From Epibacterium sp. Ofav1-8 (GTDB taxonomy: Bacteria; Pseudomonadota; Alphaproteobacteria; Rhodobacterales; Rhodobacteraceae): a stretch of DNA of 64,000 nt. The translations under genes were made by a program, and so were the position numbers. Of this stretch, positions 59,954 to 64,000 are shown piece by piece (position 1 is the stretch's first letter; each line of letters opens with the position of its first letter). Below the pieces are notes generated by a model. It searched no databases. It saw only the letters and a list, made by a program, of their open reading frames with translations, and was not told the DNA's origin. The stretch is taken from NCBI RefSeq assembly GCF_022348185.1, contig NZ_JAKRFD010000008.1:1-64000 (forward strand), given 5' to 3'.

Positions 59954-60622
59954 CTAGCTTATTTCCGGGGCGCTCTGCCTTGGCACAGGCTCCTGCTGGT
60001 CCTGATCATTGCGGATGTGATCACGGGTGCAATCGTCCACATAGCGGCGCAGCAACTCCGTGTAGAATTTGAGCTCGACCGTCTCATCCTCGATTTGGCG
60101 CAGCCCTGACCGCATGGCTTCGGTCGCGTTCCGGTCCTCAAGGATGCGGTCCAGGTGCAGGGCGATATTACGGAGCGGAGAGCAGGTGCTGTCCCGCGCC
60201 TGCACCGCCAGACGTTCCCGGTGCGGCAGGGACTCATGCAGTGCCCCTTCATGTCGCCGGAACACGCAGGCCACAGAGCCGATGAGAAAGGCAAAACCGA
60301 TGATGATGTGCCGCCCGCCATTCATCGCCGTGTTGACCAGCATGCGCATCCGCGCGACCACGGCGGCCTTTCGGGATTTGATGACATCGGGGGTTGTCAG
60401 GACCATCGGCGCGTCTTTGGCGCGTTGCACCAGACGGAGCAGACAGTTGGCGAAATCCGGGTGGAACACATCGGTGATGGACCGTTTCCCGGTGAAGTGA
60501 AGCGTGTTCTTCAACGCCGCAGAGCGGAGTGCAACGGAGGCCACGGTTTGGTCGCGGCCTCCGGCAGCATCGCGTATTTCTACGGTCAGCATGTTGCCTG
60601 CATACGCACTTACCTCAAACAT
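59954..60622 (-). CDS. Uncharacterised protein with one membrane span
   Basis: A 222-residue protein of unknown function. A hydrophobic segment (about 105-122, HIIIGFAFLIGSVACVF) could be a single membrane helix. The C-terminal half is helical (PLRNIALHLDRILEDRN and EAMRSGLRQIEDETVELKFY). It has a good candidate promoter (60661-60688). It stands alone between the kinase operon and the chemotaxis-type fusion. The ribosome-binding site before the ATG at 60622 (GGTGAT) is weak. Confidence 0.6.
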   Translation of the reverse strand: MFEVSAYAGNMLTVEIRDAAGGRDQTVASVALRSAALKNTLHFTGKRSITDVFHPDFANCLLRLVQRAKDAPMVLTTPDVIKSRKAAVVARMRMLVNTAMNGGRHIIIGFAFLIGSVACVFRRHEGALHESLPHRERLAVQARDSTCSPLRNIALHLDRILEDRNATEAMRSGLRQIEDETVELKFYTELLRRYVDDCTRDHIRNDQDQQEPVPRQSAPEIS

Positions 60623-60660
60623 GAGACATCACCGTTCAAGACCAAACCCAAACTATGATT

Positions 60661-60688
60661 ATTCTATAGGTTGCGGGCGACAAGGCAA
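60661..60688 (-). promoter_or_regulatory. Candidate sigma-70 promoter of the 222-residue gene
   Basis: On the minus strand TTGCCT (60688-60683), a 16-nt spacer and TAGAAT (60666-60661) sit about 40 bp before the ATG at 60622. Confidence 0.45.
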
Positions 60689-60917
60689 GGCGTCTGGAGG
60701 GGAAACACCGGCAATCCCAGGGGGCTGACTGCGGAGTAAAAGCGGGTTTTCTGTTGATTTATTGATGCTTGTCTCCCGAAGGAACATCGAAATTTCCAAT
60801 CCGCCTCGCCGAAAATGGCGGGGGTGGCAGGGCAGGTGTTGGCGCCCGAATTATCGGTGGTGACGCCCTTGTCGGCAATCTGGATCGGCCTGTGGTTGCA
60901 GTGCGCGGGGGCGCGGA

Positions 60918-63395
60918 TCAGATCACACTGACGATGACGCCGATGTTCTCCGGGGGCAGACCCTTGAAAATCGGCGTGAACCTGAGTGTTTTTTCAACAT
61001 CCCCCTCGCTGAACGGGACGCTCCGGTTCTCCTGATGACGAAAACACTCTGAGACCTGTGGCACCAGATGCGGTAGCCCCTCTACGGAGCGGCACGCGCT
61101 GAGGGGGATGCCGCTTTGGGGCAGCTGCGAAATCCCGAAATAGGACAGCGCAACCGCCGAGGCATGGCGAATTTGCAGCGCCGGGTCGACCACAAGCGTG
61201 GGATAAGGCGTGGCCCGCAGGATGGCGTCCAGCTCGATCATCAGTTGCTGCAATTCCGTCGCGTTGATCTGCATCTCCTCATTGACGGTAATCAGCTCCT
61301 CATTGGTGGCCTGCAGCTCCTCGTTGGAGGTTTCCAACTCCTCGTTTGTCGCCTGTAGCTCCTCATTTGTGGCCTGCATTTCCTCGTTCACGGATTGCAG
61401 CTCCTCGTTCGAGGTCTGCAGCTCCTCGATCGTTTGTTGCAACGCCTCGCGGGTGCTGGCGATCTCGTCCTCGATCTGCCGGACATATTGCATCCGGTCC
61501 TGATCGCGGATGTCCGGCGTAGCGGGTGTCCGGGTATGTGCCGCGCGGGTCTCCACCGCAAACAGGACATGATCTTCGCCCTCGTTCTCGGCCAGCAGCG
61601 GGTAGCATGTCAGCCGCGTCTGGTCGAAGCCGGGGCCGGCGATGCTGTGCCAGAGCCCGGAGCGCATGGAGCGGCTGCGCAGGCACAGGGTGATCAGGCT
61701 GGCAGCTTCGGCGCGCAGGTTCGATTTCAAAATCTTCGTGCTCAGGCGCAGCAGGGCGCTGCTCTCGTTCAGCTCCGTCACGTGGGAAATGTCGCCGATG
61801 ATGCGGATGATCTCGCTGTCGCGGGTGGCGATAAAGCCGTTTGGCGCCAGTACCCGGCTGAGCGCGTCGAACATTTCCGAACCCCGGGGTTTCACCTGCT
61901 TGCGCGCCGGTTGCGGCATGTCGCGGCTGGCGATCGGCAGGGGCAGGAAACTGGAGGGCAACCGGGCGCTGCTCTGGCGCAGGCCACGTTTGGAATACAG
62001 CCGGTCGGGCAGGGACAGGGTTTCGAAATGGCCGTGCATGGCGCCGACGGTTTCCGAGGTGCCGAGAAAGATCTTGCCGTCGGGCACCAGCGCATAGGCC
62101 ATCCGCGAGAGCACCTTCTCCTGCAGCGATGCGCCGAAGTAGATCAGCAGGTTGCGCAGGCTGATCAGGTCGATGTTGATGAAGGGCGGGTCCTGGATGA
62201 TGTTGTGGCGGGAAAACAGCACCACGGATCGCAGCTGCTTGTGGACCTCGACGGTGTCGCCACCGACATGCAGATAGGTCTCGACATAGGCGCGGGGCAC
62301 ATCATTGGCGGCCGACAGCGGATAGAGACCGCGCCGGGCCACTTCCAACGCCTTGGTGTCGATGTCGGTGGCAAAGATCTGAACCCGATCCTTGGTGAGC
62401 CACTCAATCCCACCCAGCGCCTCGGCAAACAGGATGGCGATCGAATAGGCTTCTTCTCCGGTGGCGCAGCCGGCAACCCAGACCCGCAGAGGGCGACTGG
62501 CCCCGTCCTTGACCATGGCGGCGATGACCTGGGCGAGGCGATTGAACTGGGTCTGGTCGCGAAAGAACCGCGTGACCGAGATCATCATATCCTTGTAGAG
62601 CGCATCCACCTCGCTGTCGTTGTCGCGGCAGTGCGCGACATAGGCCTCATAGCTGTCGATGCCGAGCGCCACCATGCGTCGCGCAATGCGCCGGTTTATG
62701 GTGGTCTCCTTGTAGTCGCGAAAGTCGACTCCGGTGCGCGACAGCAGGATGTGGTAGAGATCCTGAAGCTTGCTCGAGGCGCTGGCGAGGGACTGCAGAT
62801 CGGCAAGGTCCCGCGGGTTGGACAGGATCCGGGTCAGTTGCTGGCCGATCATGTCCGGCGGCAAGGTCAGGTCGATGCAGCCGGTGTGGATGGCGGAGGC
62901 AGGCATGCCCTCGTATTTCGCGGTGCCGACCTCCTGGGCAATGGTCACGCCGCCGCAGTCACGCATGGCGCGAATGCCGTCGCTGCCGTCGCTGCCCGTC
63001 CCCGACAGCACCACGCCGACACAGCGGTCACCGCATTCATCGGCCAGGCTTTTGAACAGGCGATCGGCCACGGGTTGGGGCGCGCCGGGAGGGCCGCCAG
63101 AGTCCCGCAGCCCCAGTTTGCCCCCGTCCAGTATGACGTCGCAGTTCGGCGGCGTGATATAGATGGTGTCCGGGAGCGGGACGCGATCCTCCTGCGTCAA
63201 CTCGATGACCGGCAATTCGGTTTCGCGCCCGATCAGCGCGCACAGCAGGCTCTTGTGGGTCGGTGACATGTGCTGCGCAATCACGTAGCTGGCCTTGGTC
63301 TGCGCCGGCAGGTTCTTGACCAGTTGCGTGATCGCCTCCAGACCACCGGCCGATGCGGCAATACCGATCATGACCGGTAGCGTTGCCTGTGCCAT
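60918..63395 (-). CDS. CheB-CheR fusion with coiled coil and C-terminal PAS domains
   Basis: An 825-residue protein. The N-terminal CheB methylesterase domain (1-190) has its catalytic set: Ser15 in AASAGG, His42 in AQHMSPTH and Asp136 in GTGSDGSDG. The CheR methyltransferase (210-470) has [18 protein letters not shown] and [16 protein letters not shown] region of PAS type follows (about 510-630), then a coiled coil of eight 7-residue repeats (EELQxTN-type, about 630-715) and a final PAS (about 720-825). There is no receiver domain and no histidine kinase on the chain. It probably sets the methylation state of receptors in response to a signal. No chemoreceptor lies in the window. Confidence 0.93.
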   Translation of the reverse strand: MAQATLPVMIGIAASAGGLEAITQLVKNLPAQTKASYVIAQHMSPTHKSLLCALIGRETELPVIELTQEDRVPLPDTIYITPPNCDVILDGGKLGLRDSGGPPGAPQPVADRLFKSLADECGDRCVGVVLSGTGSDGSDGIRAMRDCGGVTIAQEVGTAKYEGMPASAIHTGCIDLTLPPDMIGQQLTRILSNPRDLADLQSLASASSKLQDLYHILLSRTGVDFRDYKETTINRRIARRMVALGIDSYEAYVAHCRDNDSEVDALYKDMMISVTRFFRDQTQFNRLAQVIAAMVKDGASRPLRVWVAGCATGEEAYSIAILFAEALGGIEWLTKDRVQIFATDIDTKALEVARRGLYPLSAANDVPRAYVETYLHVGGDTVEVHKQLRSVVLFSRHNIIQDPPFINIDLISLRNLLIYFGASLQEKVLSRMAYALVPDGKIFLGTSETVGAMHGHFETLSLPDRLYSKRGLRQSSARLPSSFLPLPIASRDMPQPARKQVKPRGSEMFDALSRVLAPNGFIATRDSEIIRIIGDISHVTELNESSALLRLSTKILKSNLRAEAASLITLCLRSRSMRSGLWHSIAGPGFDQTRLTCYPLLAENEGEDHVLFAVETRAAHTRTPATPDIRDQDRMQYVRQIEDEIASTREALQQTIEELQTSNEELQSVNEEMQATNEELQATNEELETSNEELQATNEELITVNEEMQINATELQQLMIELDAILRATPYPTLVVDPALQIRHASAVALSYFGISQLPQSGIPLSACRSVEGLPHLVPQVSECFRHQENRSVPFSEGDVEKTLRFTPIFKGLPPENIGVIVSVI
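61272..61439 (-). repeat. Eight tandem 21-bp units coding the coiled-coil heptads
   Basis: Eight imperfect 21-bp units (CAGCTCCTCATTGGTGGCCTG-type on the plus strand) code for the EELQ(A/S)TN heptads of the CheB-CheR-PAS protein. Some units are near-identical, so the number may vary between strains. Confidence 0.85.
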
Positions 63396-63723
63396 TCACC
63401 CAAACTCCTGTCCCGCAAGGCCCTGTCGGACCGGCCATGCTCCGGCGCGGTCTCGTGGCGACCGTCAAAAAGGCCGGATCCGTCCGCGCGCCTGCGCGTC
63501 TTCTCGGGTTGTTTCAGAAAACCCGCCGGCGTTCCAGTCACGCGGCGTCACAAAACACGGCTGCGGCGGCGCGCTGCGGCAGGATACCTTTGCCGCGGGA
63601 GGGTGCTTTGCGTCTGTATATTTTAAGCTTGAAGGTTTTTCTTGCACCGGGACCCGCCGCGCAATACCGTTGCCCGGAGATCTGGCGGCGCGGGATCGCA
63701 GGCCGCAGGAAGGGAGCACCAAG
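63396..63723. other. Divergent region between the CheB/CheR fusion and kynA
   Basis: These 328 bases carry the start region of the fusion gene (AGGAG 9 bp before its ATG) and the kynA regulatory region. The stretch 63615-63645 is AT-rich, with TATATT at 63617-63622 as a -10-like box directly before the operator-like palindrome. I see no gene. Confidence 0.5.
63619..63636. promoter_or_regulatory. Operator-like palindrome upstream of kynA, similar to the one at 21911
   Basis: TATTTTAAGCTTGAAGGT shares 14 of 18 positions with the palindrome at 21911-21928, including the core AAGCTTGAA. It ends 88 bp before the kynA ATG and overlaps a -10-like TATATT. Control by the MarR protein at 25023 is inferred. 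Confidence 0.55.
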
Positions 63724-64000
63724 ATGAGCAACACACCCTATAATCCCGGGCAGGAGGGGGCCAAGATGGGCTTTGCCGACGCCATGTCCTATGGCGACTA
63801 CCTGCACCTTGATGCGCTCCTGGATCAGCAGCACTGCAAGAGCGACGCCCATGACGAAATGCTGTTCATCATCCAGCACCAGACCAGCGAATTGTGGATG
63901 AAGCTGGCGCTGCATGAATTGCAGGCGGCGCGCAATGCCTTGCAGCAGGGCCAGACTGCCGAGATGTTCAAGATGCTCGCCCGGCTCAGCCGCATCTTTG
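63724..64000 (+). CDS. kynA: Tryptophan 2,3-dioxygenase, N-terminal part (runs off the window)
   Basis: The first 92 residues are visible from the ATG at 63724, with no stop before the window end. GGAAGGGAGCACCAAG gives the ribosome-binding site. [17 protein letters not shown], then [19 protein letters not shown], is the classic N-terminal signature of tryptophan 2,3-dioxygenase, a haem enzyme opening the indole ring to N-formylkynurenine. An operator-like site lies 88 bp upstream. Kynurenine genes probably follow outside the window. The operon at 21986 would use the anthranilate made downstream. Confidence 0.92.
   Translation, partial: MSNTPYNPGQEGAKMGFADAMSYGDYLHLDALLDQQHCKSDAHDEMLFIIQHQTSELWMKLALHELQAARNALQQGQTAEMFKMLARLSRIF

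Noticed and set aside
59744-60109. A 121-codon plus-strand frame upstream of the kinase operon
   Set aside because: It overlaps the 222-residue gene on the other strand, is Arg/Trp-rich, and has no ribosome-binding site.
62766-62771. AAGCTT inside the CheB-CheR gene, as another operator core
   Set aside because: The flanks do not extend the symmetry and it lies in a coding region.
61395-63266. A 623-codon open frame on the plus strand opposite the CheB-CheR fusion
   Set aside because: It is a shadow of the fusion gene, compositionally odd, and without motif or ribosome-binding site.

Overview
The window is about 64 kb of GC-rich, densely coding DNA from an alphaproteobacterium, most likely Rhodobacterales (Roseobacter group). 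This is inferred from gene content and style: a CoA-dependent 2-aminobenzoate operon with its own branched-chain-type ABC transporter, several solute-uptake operons, and short overlapping operon junctions (ATGA/GTGA). I see no rRNA, tRNA, CRISPR array or insertion sequence.

Layout. 1-6780: right end of a tailed prophage (tape-measure C-terminus, tail and fibre proteins, DUF4376-like protein, spanin/holin-like membrane proteins, GH19 endolysin), followed by about 480 bp of non-coding DNA that probably holds the prophage/chromosome junction. 7264-11043 (minus): a periplasmic binding protein and a GGDEF/EAL protein in a two-gene operon. 11161-14703 (minus): a YnjBCD-type ABC transporter. 15017-18520: nadABC, the de novo NAD operon, convergent with a LysR regulator that is divergent from an NTF2-like/GST/flavin-nucleotide-binding trio (19579-21676). 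21986-34500: a 13-gene operon for aerobic 2-aminobenzoyl-CoA (anthranilate) degradation with an internal MarR regulator, a five-gene ABC importer, a thioesterase and a RidA protein, bounded by an 18-bp perfect palindrome upstream and a strong terminator downstream. 34584-38138: a quinone oxidoreductase and a second GGDEF/EAL protein. 38135-45964 (minus): an ABC importer with a tandem two-domain glycerophosphodiester phosphodiesterase, a LacI regulator and an inositol-monophosphatase-family enzyme. 46177-50092 (minus): a polar amino-acid ABC importer with dimethylarginine dimethylaminohydrolase.

50279-59561 (minus) is the most unusual block: Ser/Thr kinase, FHA protein, PP2C phosphatase, three different P-loop GTPases (one a large dynamin-like protein), a small protein with roadblock-like architecture, and an uncharacterised protein, all tightly packed. 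It resembles a phospho-signalling module coupled to a GTPase/membrane-remodelling module without any type VI secretion structural genes in view. It is followed by a small membrane protein, a CheB-CheR-PAS fusion, and, at the right edge, the start of kynA (tryptophan 2,3-dioxygenase).

How parts connect. A sequence matching 14 of 18 bases of the palindrome in front of the 2-aminobenzoyl-CoA operon also lies 88 bp upstream of kynA. This suggests that tryptophan-to-anthranilate and anthranilate degradation genes, about 42 kb apart, share one regulator, probably the MarR protein encoded in the operon. Three unrelated ABC operons carry a stable stem-loop directly after the binding-protein gene, a likely device to keep that message in excess. 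All functional calls are from reading the sequence; no database search was run.
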